Shown here in pieces: positions 23,702-36,817 of a DNA stretch of 64,000 bases. The stretch's first letter is position 1. The number at the start of each line of letters is the position of its first letter. The notes beneath the pieces are model-generated. The model saw only the letters and a list, made by a program, of their open reading frames with translations. It was not told where the DNA came from and did not search any database. Source of the stretch: Mimachlamys varia (taxonomy: Eukaryota; Mollusca; Bivalvia; Pectinida; Pectinidae). Both the position numbers and the translations under genes were made by a program. The stretch spans positions 14,258,757-14,322,756 of the forward strand of contig OX392543.1 of NCBI GenBank assembly GCA_947623455.1, given 5' to 3'.

Positions 23702-24134
23702 CAAAACCTTTCCATATGGAAATACGTAAAAATTCAAATTAATCATGCACGACGCTGATTGGTTGTTCCAAGAACCAATGTATAAGGTGGTTATATCTGG
23801 TATTGAAAGGCTCCCAGATATCCTCTACTATTTCCATTTACGGCTTCTGATTCTATCGATTGGAATTTTGATTTGTCTTTATTTTTTACGTAAAAGTGAT
23901 AACTCTCCAATGGCTTGAGTACATCTGTATAAAGCTTTATGTAAAACCGGTATTCCGACATCCAAATATGACCCAGGAAGTTTGAAGTTGATCTGAGTTC
24001 TAAATATACATCAGGAGTTGGAGTTGGGTTACGTTTGATGGAAAACTGCAGAAGAAATGACTTTTTATGTGATATGTGTCGGTGTGGAAATTCAGGCTGG
24101 GTATGGGAGTTGTAGATTGAGTTAAGTTGGTCAG

Positions 24135-24300
24135 AGATGGAGGTTGGGGATGTTAATATGGGATGGAGGTTGGGGATGTTACATGTAATATGGGGTGGAG
24201 GTTGGGGATGTTAATATGGGATGGAGGTTGGGGATGTTAATATGGGATGGAGGTTGGGGATGTTAATATGGGATGGAGGTTGGGGATTGCAGTTGGTTGG
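24135..24300 (+). repeat. Minisatellite, 26-bp G-rich unit, and G-rich tail
   Basis: About six copies of 'ggatggaggttggggatgtt' plus 'aatatg' (26 bp). Diverged G-rich sequence ('gggattgaggttgatgg' motifs) continues to about 24,950 with strong strand asymmetry (G and T on plus). The plus ORFs at 24,578-24,887 are by-products of the skew. Confidence 0.85.
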
Positions 24301-25194
24301 GTAAATATGGAGGTTGGTAGGTAGAAAATTAGGTTGGTAAAGCGAGTTTGGGCTTTGGGAGTTATGGAATGGGGTCGAAGATGAGGATGTGAGGATGAAT
24401 TAAGTCTAGTGGGGTAGGAATGAAGGTTGACGGTGTAGGGATGGGAGTTTTGGATTGAGGTTGATGGTGATAGGGAAATATGTGGATGGGGTGGGGATTG
24501 AGGTTGATGGTGATAGGGAAATATGTGGATGGGGTGGGGATTGAGGTTGGTGGGGTGGGGATTGAGGTATTAAAAGGTTGTTGGGTGATAAATTGAGGAT
24601 GCCTGCATGGAGATGGATGTTGGTGGGGTGGGGGATTGAGGTTGATTGGGTTGGGTGGGAAGTTAGGTTTGGCAGGGAAGTGGGACTTGAGGTTCGTGGG
24701 GTTGGGATGGAGGTTTGTAATACGCGTTTTGGCTTGCGATTGGTGGTGTCAGGTATTTAAATTGGGATGGGGGTTCGGAATCAAGGTTGGTTGGTTAGGG
24801 ATGAAGGTTAATGGGGTTGGATGGCATTTGGTGAATGAGGTCGGTGGGTTAGAGACTGGGGTAGGGGAAGGGAATTTCGGGTTTTAGGTAGGTTGGTGAT
24901 GGAGTGAAGTTGGTTGGGTAAGGATGGAGGATGGTGGTCTGGGAATATCAACTGTGGATTTCAACAATGTCGTTAAGATCACAATGAGCGCACGTCCCGA
25001 ATGGTAGAGGTTCGAGTCAAACTGACGCTTTGGTTATATAAATCATAGACAATAAACACTGTTCAGCCTCTTATATAAATCGACTTCTATCGAGAATCTA
25101 AATATTTATGAATTTTATCAGAGGGAATCGTTTACATATCCTGATATCTGTAGTGACCCTATAGTGACTTGTTTTGACCTATTTCCTCATCCCT

Positions 25195-25270
25195 TGACTC
25201 CGTTGTGTATTGAATCTATATATTAAACAGTCTGACTCCGTTGTGTATTGAATCTATATATTAAACAGTC
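25195..25270. repeat. 38-bp tandem duplication
   Basis: 'tgactccgttgtgtattgaa' and its continuation to 'acagtc' are repeated exactly at 25,195 and 25,233. It is a recent two-copy duplication. Confidence 0.9.
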
Positions 25271-26029
25271 TGTCTTGCAGATACACGTATTTTTTTCTAT
25301 GACAAATAAACCCCCTCCTGCCAAGAAAAAAAAACTACTAAGGGTAATTTTGATACTATATTAATATTACCTGTTGTACGCTACCACCGTCACGAACGTC
25401 TGCTCCGAAATCTCTCCTCCCACAAACACACCAATCTTTGCTTGAGTCGAACGAGTTTTTTAAATATTAATGTTTGTGTTTTTGTATTCCTATCCCCAGA
25501 TATGTCCTGGGCTGTATAGACTCTACGGTAGGGAACTCTGATCCAGCGTCACAGCTGTCGTCCGTGTGTAACTCTGTACCGTAGGACTAAAGTTCAGGCT
25601 AGGTGATAGTACCGGAATGCACTATTTACAATCAGCGTGTATAATGAATGCAGTACATATAATCCGAGTTATGGACTTTTAACTATAAATGAAATGTTAT
25701 TAATAAACATTTATCATGAATAGATAAAGGTCTGATTTTTTTACTGCTTTGTTTTATTTATATCTTATTTTTATTCTTCGTTGTACGTTTTTTGAAAAGA
25801 AAATTTAACCAGGGGACGAGCTGTTTGGTATGTAATATCATTAATGAAGATAATTCTACATTAATATTGTTTATAAAAATAAAGACGGAATTCATTTCTT
25901 CATTATCTTTTCATTTTCAGCTTATATTCTTTAGTCATTGTTTTTGCGTTCACATAATTTCATTCACCTTCAAAACGTTTTTATTCCTTGAGAAAATTAA
26001 TTTGATATGCAACCGTTAAAGAAAATCCC

Positions 26030-26400
26030 AGTTTTACAATGTATAAAAAAATCCCAGTTTTACAATGTATCAAAAAATCCTAGTTTTACAATGTATCAAA
26101 AAATCCTACTTTTACAATGTTTCAATAAATTCTAGTTTTACAAGCTACAAATCATAGTTATACATTGTTTCAATAAAATCCTAGTTATACATTGTTTCAA
26201 TAAAATCCTAATTATGCAATGTATCAATAAAATCCTAGTAATGGTTTTAATCAATAAAATCCTAGTTAATACGATGTATCAATAAAATCCTAGTTTTGGT
26301 TTTTATCAATAAAATCCTAGTTTTGGTTTTTATCAATAAAATCCTAGTTAATACCATGTATCAATAAAATCCTAGTTTTACAATGCACCAACTTCACCTT
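26030..26400. repeat. Degenerate minisatellite, ~26-bp unit
   Basis: Repeated 'atcaataaaatcctagtttt' plus a variable 6-bp part ('acaatgt' or 'ggtttt'). It decays on both sides and grades into related words up to about 26,500. Confidence 0.85.
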
Positions 26401-26649
26401 GGATTAGATACTTGTTTTACATGTAAGATGAACCAATAAATCCTTTACAGTGTGTCAAGAAAATCCTAGATTTACAATGGATCAATAAATTACTTGTTTT
26501 ACAATGTATTAAGAAAATGTTATCCAGATAAATCATGTTATTTTACTATATTTCGTGATATATTCATTTTACTATATACTCAGATGATCAAGTTTGATAA
26601 ATTATCCAGATAATGCAGACTTGAAAATGCATGAAGTAAACAAGTTTAG

Positions 26650-26830
26650 CAACGTTTCGAGATAAACCAGGTGATACAGTGTATCGAGATAAACCTGGTG
26701 ATACAGTGTATCGAGATAAACCTGGTGATACAGTGTATCGAGATAAACCAGGTGATACAGTGTATCGAGATAAACCAGGTGATACAGTGTATCGAGATAA
26801 ACCAGGTGATACAGTATCGAGATAAAGTAG
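26650..26830. repeat. Minisatellite, 27-bp unit
   Basis: About six copies of 'ggtgatacagtgtatcgaga' plus 'taaacca' (27 bp = nine codons), which generates nine-residue repeat ORFs on both strands. It is distinct from the ~26-bp array 250 bp to the left. Confidence 0.95.
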
Positions 26831-26879
26831 ATTGTATAGTGTATTCAGATGATTTAATAATCCTGGTAGACAAGGTTTT

Positions 26880-27428
26880 TATATAAAGCCGGTATGATAT
26901 TACGTGAAGGAAGCAGTGAGGGATATTCAGACTGACAGTAAAGAATTCAATACGTCCATCTGTTACCCTGGTATTGACAAGGTGGACAATCGAAATAAGG
27001 TTTACGAAACATGGTCAGGCGATGACCGATATATTGAGCTGACAAGTCTGAATACCTGATGAAATACCGAGGCTTTTTTTGGGGGGGGGATCCAACAAAA
27101 CAAACAATGATATGCGCGAAAGGTCTCGAGTTTTGTTGAAATTATTTATTGAGTATTTCGTCCAATCTTCAAAAGACACTTCTGAGGTGTACATTTCCTT
27201 CTATTTTAATTTCGTTTCTCAATCTTCAACCATTAATATGTCTATCATTTAATAAGAGTATTTCCTTTTACAGACAATAAAAATAGTAATGTTTAATAGT
27301 TATTTTAAACAATAGAATGCTTTATTAATAAGTGCATGAAAACAACCCATGAGAAGTAGCATTAGAGATGATAAGGCCACTCTACATGAGCTGTTATTAA
27401 TGTACTTTTCAAAATCAATCATTCTACT
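26880..27428. other. Non-genic stretch
   Basis: AT-rich with no supported feature. A short G9 run is present at about 27,080. Confidence 0.35.
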
Positions 27429-27545
27429 ACTATTAGTGGTGGTTTTTGTCCGGGTACTCCAGTTTTCCTCCACCTCCAAATCCTGACACGTCCTTAAATG
27501 ACCCTAGCTGTTAATAAGACGTAAAACAAATGAAGCGAAACCAAA
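27429..27545 (+). mobile_element. SINE 3' part with shared central block
   Basis: 'gtccgggtactccagttttc' matches the central block of the tRNA-derived SINEs at 15,282, 29,640 and 42,342. It then continues into a different tail, 'ctgttaataagacgtaaaac'. A similar tail occurs at 50,195. Different SINE families sharing a central domain is a known pattern. Confidence 0.6.
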
Positions 27546-29190
27546 CTACTACTATTATTCTTATCAAATACTGAAATTGTCTGTTTTCAATGAAAAAAAT
27601 CACATCTACGTCCACATGTACCTGTGATACCATGATGATGTGTGCCTTACGCGTGGTATGTCGGTAAAATAGAACTGTTAAATCGGTATTTGATCCTTGT
27701 TATGACAAGAACGTAAATAACCAATATATATGCTGCCTCAGCACACACGGACCCCATGAAATCTCACACAAATGAAGGGAAGTAACTCGCATGAATAGTC
27801 TGTGACTACTTTCATAATTTGTCTAAACCTTTAGAAATAAACATGCACCATTTAACGTGCGAAAGATGGATACATTATATGTCTATCTTCTTGCGGCTTA
27901 TACACTATCTCAATGGAATTCATTCCGTGTGTGTGTGCGTGTTATTCTTGCATCCTTAGCTATTTTAAACGAATAATTAAACAGAGTGTAATGACCCCCC
28001 CCCCCCCCGCCCTAAATACATACCCACCCCTGCGCAGACGCTCCCATATACATCAGACAGATGTCATGCGGAACTCTTTTGGGAAGAAGATACAAATTTC
28101 ACGTAACAGTAGCATACACCCTTAATTCTAACGACGTGCGACATCTCACATGAAAACATACATGGAACAGCTGGGCCCGCTCCTCTGCCTGATTAAACAC
28201 TGACTTACCAACAAGTACAAAAAAAACATATCTGCTTACGTATGCTTATTTTATCACAGATAGTTAAGGACGAGACAATTCTAGGTGATATTGACTTACC
28301 TGTTGTCAGTATACCTGTCGGTTACTCTAATGGCTGGCCTGGTATGTTAATTAGGGTTATGTAGTTTCACTTTCGGTATGAACTTCTCCGAATATAGCGT
28401 ATAGGTAATTTTCACAAAGTCAAGTTGTTTTTAAAGATCGCACGAACGGGTGCAGTGAATGCGGCACAGAAGCTGGTCTATGTAAATTAGCTATGTTTGG
28501 TTTGTCACAAAACAAATACCGAGTTGTAAATATAACCTAGATTTAAACGCTTAGTAAGGACCCTATCTACATTACGTACACACTACGTCAGAGTCCGCTT
28601 TTACAGGTATTTCACAACGAAACGACAGAGAGTCTCTGCCATATCACTATCACACCATTGTCTCTCAAAAATCAATTAATTACAAAGTGATGGATCGTTT
28701 ATGTCCAGTTTGACATTTCTATACATTTTTTGTACGTATATATTACATTGTTAATATATATTAATAAAAATATGAAAAAGTCTATACTCACAACAGGGTA
28801 AGATCTGCTAGAATCTTAGAAATTCTTCCCAAAATAAATCCTTAAAATCTAAATAAACAGTATATTAGCGATAGCCCGGTGAGTTAGAGAATTGTCTGTC
28901 GTTCGGTGTGTGATCGCTGATATAGATAGATATATGTACACAGCTGGTTGTACGTACTACCGTAGTCACTCCTCGTTAGAGAATCGCCCTGTCCTGATTG
29001 ACTCGGTATCATGTTACTGGGCCTCGTTTTGCTAAAGTACAATATAACCCGTGATAGCATTACAATTAATTGTCATTTTCAGTTTGGTCAGATTATTAAT
29101 GGTATGACCAAATACATGTACTTTCCGAACGCCTGTAAGACAAATTATTTTTTTTAAAATAAATATGTCGGTCCATCTCCCCATTCAATA
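27546..29190. other. Non-genic stretch
   Basis: No supported gene. Contains a C14 tract at 27,995-28,008, near which plus ORF 27,913-28,125 is spurious. Confidence 0.35.
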
Positions 29191-29199
29191 TGTGAGCAC

Positions 29200-29292
29200 A
29201 GGGACATGAGAATATGTTACAGCTGGTTTTGGACATAAATCAAAGTGTTTAGCGCAATTTAACACTTTTGGACATTTTTATCGAAAATTAAT
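29200..29292 (+). repeat. Dispersed repeat (family with 18,690 and 23,455)
   Basis: 'cacagggacatgagaatatg', 'ttacagctggttttggacat' and 'ttttatcgaaaattaa' in the conserved order. Confidence 0.65.
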
Positions 29293-29348
29293 CTAATGAC
29301 TTGCTGCAAGATGACAGGGCATTGGGAAATTATTTAAGTATTTAGTAA

Positions 29349-29470
29349 AGAGGCGACAAAGGTCATCTGGACGTGACCCCCTGTGGGATGTCCTCAGACC
29401 TTGACGCAGCAGAGAGAAGTTTACGGAACGGCGCGGAGATCAAGATATGATTTTAATCAGATTGCTGTGC
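29349..29470 (+). repeat. Dispersed repeat, uninterrupted copy (empty-site paralogue)
   Basis: Reads 'agaggcgacaaaggtca ... gtgggatgtcctcaga ... gatatgattttaatcagatt'. The same left and right parts occur at 45,866-45,912 and 46,349-46,420, separated there by a 436-bp insertion. It therefore shows the pre-insertion state of the family. Confidence 0.75.
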
Positions 29471-29639
29471 ATGTGAGTGTAAAAGTTAGGTACTTTAATA
29501 CATGTTGTTACAGTGTTATAGCTGTTCCCGACAATACAGTAAATAGCCCAGATTCTCAAAGTTTTGTCACTACAGAAGGAGACAGAAGAAAATGGATGCT
29601 GAGAGGAGAAGGTAGAGGAAGAAACAAGTTAGAGGATAG

Positions 29640-29845
29640 GGGATCGGATGGTTCCAGAAATGGAAAGCGCTTACCTTTCACCAAGGCGACCGGGGTTCGA
29701 TTCGCCGACCGGGCGTGAAAAAGTATGGATTTTCTCCGGGTTCTCTGGTTTCCTCCCAAGATAATGACCCTCGCGCGCTAACTTCCGGGCTAACACGAGT
29801 GATTTATATAAGTTGGATAACTTGTGTCACAATTCCATACAAGTT
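29640..29845 (+). mobile_element. tRNA-derived SINE (copy S2)
   Basis: Plus strand. A B box 'ggggttcgattcgcc' is followed by 'gaccgggcgtgaaaaa', the central block 'ttctccgggttctctggttt' and the 3' end 'ataagttggataacttgtgt'. It is collinear with 42,342. The ORFs at 29,383-29,972 cross it and are not genes. Confidence 0.8.
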
Positions 29846-30885
29846 CAAACAAAACAAAAGAGATGAAGAAGCGGGAAGGAAGAAAACGTGTGTACTCCAT
29901 TCCCAGTTTCGATTATTCGGAACTTCATTGATCGTGTATAGTTTAGGCTTATCAAGAACATGTATTATATGACTTGTAATATATTATAGGATTCCATGAT
30001 AATGTGAAAAATTCGTAACTAATTTCGTAAATTTCATAAGAATCTCACCCCCGGATTAGATTTTAAAAGTTCAACACTTTGCTTTAAATTCATGAATCTT
30101 ACCCTCAGATTTATGTTTCCCAGTCTACACCACACAATTAAAGGTTAATACGTTTTATGAATTCAGTGTAAGAAATTTCCCCTTTTCAACCGATTTTTCT
30201 TGACGTGACGAAATCTCATTTCTCTATGTGGCAATGAGTATCTGGTAAAATCAGTTTTTTTGGTTCAAACACTGTTAACAAATATAGGATATGCCGTCTT
30301 ACTGGTTTGTTTTGTCAAAAAGCGTAATTGAAAATCTGATACTTTCAAAATGGTGTCCTGTCCAAACATATTTACATGGATTTTGAGATTATCTTGGTTG
30401 TTGTAATGAGAAAAAGACTCTTTCGTAATACACGGAGATTTCACCCGAGGAGCTCTTCAAAAGTAAAACTCGAGGCTTTTTGTTATCACTCTTTTTATAC
30501 ATTTTGCTTACGTGATACATTTGTACTAGTGTTGTCTATTTTATCATATCAGTATCAGTACTAGTGCTGACAAACAAATTTTCCACTCATCAGGGCTGAT
30601 ATTTAGTTATCAATCCCGGCTGATATCACTTCTTCCCGGCTTTCCACTCTGGATTTCAGTTTCACGTTTAGACTTCCGACACAGGCGATACCAAAAACAA
30701 CAACAAAAATAACGTTATTTCTGAAATTCATTTACTTCTTTTCCCCAAAAAATATATGATAAATGATATTTTAATACTCCCCCAGCCCTCAGGCTTGTGG
30801 CCTTCGTGGTCTGGTGTCGGGGTTTCAGGATGATAACTCTAGGATGCGATATCAAAAAGGTCGTATAACTATTGACCCCTATATA
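29846..30885. other. Non-genic stretch
   Basis: No supported gene or element. Confidence 0.35.
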
Positions 30886-31083
30886 ATACTCTTTAATTAT
30901 TTTACAGCAATTATGAAAAATGTTATTCAACTTTATATGTTAAGCAATCTTGTTGGTCCGGCTGTTAGTACGCAAGTGTTTTTTGGTGGTCGGGCAGGTG
31001 ACCCCATACCTTTTCACGTTCGGTCAGGAAATCGAACCCTGACCGTCTTGGTGAAACGCAAGTGCGCTATCTACTAACCGATC
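30886..31083 (-). mobile_element. tRNA-derived SINE (copy S3, internal deletion)
   Basis: Minus strand. The B box reads 'cagggttcgatttcctgacc' on the coding strand. The central block is partly lost ('gtgttttttggtggtcgggc'), and the 3' end 'ataattgctgtaaaataatt' is present. It is an old, degenerate copy. Confidence 0.75.
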
Positions 31084-31299
31084 AATGTGAGGTTTTATCG
31101 GTTAAGTGTATGTTTAATTGAATTAACTTTTTTATTCAAGTAGTTCAAAAGTCAGTCATCGTTGTTCCGTCGCTTTCGATTACCTCGATGTACCATAGCC
31201 AGGGTATACTATTCTATATCTTAAAGTTTGTCTGAACATGGCAGTTATACGACTGTGCATGCTATCCGTCCAGAGGATATTTATATAGGGAATTAAAAT

Positions 31300-31470
31300 T
31301 TGCATGCCGGTATGAATGCAAATATGTTATATTCATATTCATGATCAATACGGATGCAACCGTTTTTCATTCATACCAGCATGACAAAAACAAACAACAT
31401 TCAAGCCATATATTTACAGTTTTACTATTGAACTATGAACTGTTTAATTCAATTGATTATTTCTTGAATA
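31300..31470. repeat. Foldback start and dispersed block
   Basis: 'gcatgccggtatgaatgcaa' and 'cattcataccagcatg' form an inverted pair (31,301-31,384). The adjacent block 'ccatatatttacagttttac...ctattgaac...tttaattcaatt' resembles 61,690-61,760, so it is a repeated sequence. Confidence 0.5.
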
Positions 31471-32650
31471 ATTGATTCGATCCCTACAAAGAAGAAACAC
31501 CCAGAATGTAAATATACGTGTATATAGTAGATTGTATCGTCAAATCATGAACGTGCCGACCTCAACCAACCAACCAATCAATCAATCATGTTTGTGCTTT
31601 TTAATATCATTTTATATTATGTAATTTACAATATTTATGTTGATGTTTACGGTAATAACGTGCCGATAACATATATGCTGACATGCGTTTTTACTCTCCT
31701 AATCAATTGTTAGACTATCGCACTGATAGAATTAAAATATTAAAATAGAAACTTCGCTGCAATTAATGTACATATTTACAGCTTTATGAGACTAATGGGT
31801 CCCGAGTCTCCCCTAATCCTAGCACTACTCCGGGGGTAGAAGTCAAGGCAAGGAAAGTTCCGAAAGGATGGTTAGCATATACTCAAATGTGTTTTTGTTT
31901 TGTTTTGTTTTTTAAATTTAAGTTTAATTAAAGTGAATACACTCTCCGGTATTTCAGGTCCTAACAAGGAATTGTATTCGCGTGAGTTGATATGAACTCC
32001 TATTAAAACTGTAGGATGGCTGAGTAACTATGTATTTGACAAAACACATTATCTGTCCATCCATTTATTAACCATGGTAACGATCAGCTTCATTTCGTCA
32101 GTCTGAAAAGCGTGATTCTTGATAATATCGCAATTATTAGTATCTTTTGATATTAGTGCAATCTTTAAGAAACACAGATACATTTGTTTGATTCAAACGT
32201 TTTAATTAGGAAGAATTAGGATTTTTAAAAAGTGATAGTTTTATCACACTTTTTCCAATAAAAGATATTTTAAAGCTAACAACGCTTTATATTCAAATGG
32301 ATCATGCTTCCCGAATACCGCGGGTTCTAGGTTTTATGTATAACAGCGCTTTGTGTGAAGTGATATCTTGGACAAGACGTCAAACTGCTGGGTAGCAACC
32401 ATTCGATTTACCACAAAAACAACATGGTATTTTATCAAAACAGACATTCTCCTTTCTATATTTTAAAAGAAAAAGAATTTCTGAGCCTATATATAAACTG
32501 AACACTAAATCGAGTTTGATAAGATTTCTCCCCAAACTTATATACATCTGATCTTTTTGCTCTCATGATAGAAAAAAAGAAATTAAATCTTAAAATCATT
32601 ATGAATGGTACCATTGAAGAGTTATCGCCGAAGATAAAAAATCAGACACA
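31471..32650. other. Non-genic stretch
   Basis: AT-rich with no supported feature. A small hairpin 'aaaaagtgatag...tatcacacttttt' is present near 32,230. Confidence 0.35.
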
Positions 32651-33037
32651 TTAAAGGCGCAATATACGTAACTTCAGGAAATTTTTCGTGAATCTGAAAA
32701 ATTCTGAAAAAAAATCCAGTTGATAACCATGCAAACATAAGATATAAGTAAACCTGAGCGGTAACTAACAAGAAACTCTTGACAGAAAAATCAAAAGAAT
32801 TGAAAATAATTCAGGTAGAGCCCACTCCAAAACAAGCCGAAGTTAGAAGACAGTTCAAAATGGACACGTATTTACAAATTCCGAGTTTCAACTGCTACTG
32901 TACCGGTAACCGCGGAAGAATTCATCTTGAATATTGCTGATAAAAGTTAAACTTAACTAAATCTATGATAAAACAATGTTATTAGGCTTGATTTTCGCTT
33001 CAAGTTATGCCGAAAGTTACGTATATTGGGCCTTTAA
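32651..33037 (-). mobile_element. TTAA-flanked MITE, copy C
   Basis: Same orientation as copy B, ~387 bp, TTAA at both ends. It is more diverged ('ttaaaggcgcaatatacg' at the left). The reading frame seen in copies A and B is interrupted here, which argues that the element is non-coding. Confidence 0.85.
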
Positions 33038-34286
33038 TAACATCTAATATCATTACAGACTCCGTACATGTAACCGGGTCTTTTGTAATTGCAATTTGAA
33101 GTTCGTATATACCACTTTATCACAATCTAGTTCTAATGTTGTTCATAGCGATACAAAAATATCATCCATGGCTTCTTTCTCATCTACCTGGGGAGCAGAC
33201 AACCGGTGCTGCCATTTCGGCGCTCCTGGCAGGTATTCTACAATATATAGTATATCTGCCTACCAACGTACTCATGTACAGCTGATTAAACTGGAACAAG
33301 CGGGATGAAGTGTTTTTCTCAGATATACCACATAGTCCCATGGCGTGACTCGAACAGACAACCCTTTGGTCACGAGCCCGGTGTCATAACTAGATTACAG
33401 TGCCCCAACTCCCAACTTATGCCAAATAATATTTTTTAAGGAAATGTGCAGTAACCTGCCAGATGACTCGTATTATCAATTCATCAATTCATCTATTTAT
33501 GAAATGTGGATTCAACAGTTCTATGCTAAGTCATATGTTATATCATTGTTTATTTCATTAGTTAATTATATACATGCACCTATCTATAAGTGTTACCTAT
33601 TGTATAAATGCTGTAGTATATATATATGGTCACCAGGGTTTGCGTTGAAGCCGTACCTATATAATTTTCAACCAAATAAAACCGAAAAGGACCCAACTAA
33701 TGTTCAGAATTCCCATATAAACTGTACAGAAGGACCCCATTTATTTAGGAAAATATCCCATTTATGAAATTCCCAGCGAAAACACTGGTCACTCATAACT
33801 CAATATTTAAAGACTGGCCATTTTTATACATGTAAGTATTTTAAATAATAACACATTTCTATTTTACACTAGTCACTGACATATACATACAAATTAATTG
33901 TAAGTATTTTCCATTGATCACCGTACTTATCAGGTCCGTTCCAATAGGTTACTTATATTAGTAAATATATGTATGTATTATGTACCGGATGTGGCCCACC
34001 CATGACCTTGTCCTGTTAGCACAGATACCTTGAACTTGCCCTTTGATTGCGATAAGAAATATCTACATTGTATACCCATGTAACGACAGTCCCATATAAT
34101 TATAAATGATAACATTTTTCACTCTTTTCCTAATCACTTATCTGCAAATACATGTGCTGCCTTCGGAATGCCATTGAAGAGTTCGCAATTATAATTGTGT
34201 ACGATTGTATTACTATGTAATGACATTGATCATACAATTTTGAAATTGCATGAAACAAAAGAGAAACAAAGAAAAACAACAACACA
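33038..34286. other. Non-genic stretch
   Basis: No supported gene. 33,706-33,780 resembles the first 100 bases of the window. The plus ORF at 33,444-33,767 has no domain or splice support. Confidence 0.35.
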
Positions 34287-34330
34287 ATTTAAGGATATAC
34301 ACCTCTGACATTTTAATCCAAATCTAATCT
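34287..34330 (+). repeat. Terminal fragment of a TTAA element
   Basis: 'tttaaggatatacacctctg' matches the left end of the 1-kb TTAA-flanked element at 43,491 ('ttaaggatgtacacctctga'). No right end was found, so this is a fragment. Confidence 0.4.
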
Positions 34331-34899
34331 CGTTTTGATCTCGTACATTTTTTATATTATCTAAAATTTAACAGACTTACATATATTTAAAAGGAGTCAT
34401 GGTTTTAAATAATCGTTAAAAAAGTAGATTTTAAATATTGCTGAACATTCTTCAGATATTTTTTACAAAAAAAAACAACAGCTCATCAACCTTGGTCGTG
34501 AAACTTGTATTTCTTGCTCTTCACACGAAAGTCTAAATACTCACTAAAATTGTGATTTTTCGCGATGTAAGGTTAATACATGTATGTTCAGTAATATAAT
34601 GAAAAAGAAAAAGCAAAAATATGCAACAAAATGGATAAATATACCTTTTTTTCAATGTTTTTTTTTATATGAACGCTGCAAAAGATGAAAAATAACTGAA
34701 AAAAATAATGTGCCTTTCCTTCAAAAATGAATTAATTCGCTTTTCCATGATTAATGAATATTACTTCCATACATTCTTTAGAAAAAATATATTGTTGCTA
34801 TTAAATGTACAATACTCCCTCTTGTTTTTGTTTTGGATAACATACTCTAGCTACTTAATATGCTCTATAAACCTACATCAGTATGCTACACTAACTATA

Positions 34900-36600
34900 A
34901 CCTAATACCTTACATCATCCTTGATACACTATCTATACCCTACCAATCTACACCATCCCTGATCTATACCCTATCAACCTACACCATCCCTGATACACTA
35001 TCTATACCCTACCAACCTACACCATCCCTGATACACTATCTATACCCTACCAATTTACATCATCCCTGATACACTATCTATACCCTACCAATTTACATCA
35101 TCCCTGATACACTATCTATACCCTACCAATTTACATCATCCCTGATACACTATCTATACCCTACCAACCTACACCATCCCTGATACACTATCTATACCCT
35201 ACCAATCTACATCATCCCTGATACACTATCTATACCCTACCAATTTACATCATCCCTGATACACTATCTATACCCTACCAACCTACACCATCCCTGATAC
35301 ACTATCTATACCCTACCAACCTACATCATCCCTGATACACTATCTATACCATATCAACCTGCATCATCCCTGATACACTATCTATACCCTACCAATTTAC
35401 ATCATCCCTGATACACTATCTATACCCTACCAGTTTACATCATCCCTGATACACTATCTATACCCTACCAATTTACATCATCCCTGATACACTATCTATA
35501 CCCTACCAACCTACATCATCCCTGATACACTATCTATACCATATCAACCTGCATCATCCCTGATACACTATCTATACCCTACCAATTTACATCATCCCTG
35601 ATACACTATCTATACCCTACCAGTTTACATCATCCCTGATACACTATCTATACCCTACCAATTTACATCATCCCTGATACACTATCTATACCCTACCAAT
35701 TTACATCATCCCTGATACACTATCTATACCCTACAAATCTACATCATCCCTGATACACTATCTATACCCTACAAATCTACATCATCCCTGATACACTATC
35801 TATACCCTACAAATCTACATCATCCCTGATACACTATCTATACCCTACCAATTTACATCATCCCTGATACACTATCTATACCCTACAAATCTACATCATC
35901 CCTGATACACTATCTATACCCTACCAACCTACATCATCCCTGATACACTATCTATACCCTACCAATCTACATCATCCCTGATACACTATCTATACCCTAC
36001 CAACCTACACCATCCCTGATACACTATCTATACCCTACCAACCTACATCATCCCTGATACACTATCTATACCATATCAACCTGCATCATCCCTGATACAC
36101 TATCTATACCCTACCAGTCTACACCATCCCTGATACACTATTTATACCATATCAACCTACGCTATCCCTGATACACTATCTATACCATACAAACCTACAC
36201 TATCCCTGATACACTATCTATACCATATCAACCTACACTATCCCTGATACACTATCTATAACCTACCAACCTACACCATCCCTGCTACACTTCCTATATT
36301 TTATTAACCTACACCATCCCTGATATGCCACCTATATTTTATTAACCTACACCATCCCCGCTACACCACCTATACCCTATCAACCTACACCATCCCTGCT
36401 ACACCACCTTTATTTTATTAACCTACACCATCCCCGCTACACCACCTATATTTTATAACCTACACCATTCCTGCTATACCACCTATACCCCTTTCAGCCT
36501 ACACCATCCCTGATACACCACCTTTACCCTATCAGCCTACACCATCCCTGCTACACCACCTATACCCTATCAACCTACACCATCCCTGCTACACCACCTA
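34900..36600. repeat. Large minisatellite, 38-bp unit (array 1)
   Basis: More than forty copies of 'gatacactatctataccctaccaatttacatcatccct' (38 bp; check 35,043 and 35,081). There are local variant blocks, and a longer block containing 'accatatcaacctgcatcat' recurs. The right edge (36,150-36,600) decays to 'ctgctacaccacc' forms that closely resemble the 38-bp array at 51,515. An hAT-like MITE sits at the right edge. Confidence 0.95.
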
Positions 36601-36616
36601 ATGGTTATGCCGTACC

Positions 36617-36817
36617 CACAGGGGCTAGGCACGGACCTATGTCACTATGAAATGATTGTCAGATATTTGTTTTTACCTTTCTCGAATATAGCCCCTCCCA
36701 CTACTATAATTATATCTGTGACAGATATATAGTAGTGGGAGGGGCTATATTCGAGAAAGATACAAAAAAATTATCTGACAATTTCATAGTGACATAGGTC
36801 CGTGCCTAGCCCCTGTG
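36617..36817. mobile_element. Palindromic hAT-like MITE, copy 2 (8-bp TSD)
   Basis: A 201-bp near-perfect palindrome with intact CACAGGGGCTAGGCACG termini, flanked by exact 8-bp repeats GCCGTACC (36,609-36,616 and 36,818-36,825). Same family as 20,149-20,348. It inserted at the edge of the 38-bp minisatellite. Confidence 0.92.

Noticed and set aside
33160..33215. Minus-strand start-like exon (ATGGCAGCACCGG... with a gtagat donor)
   Set aside because: Nine codons only, no acceptor partner found and surrounding sequence is repeat-like; too weak to call.
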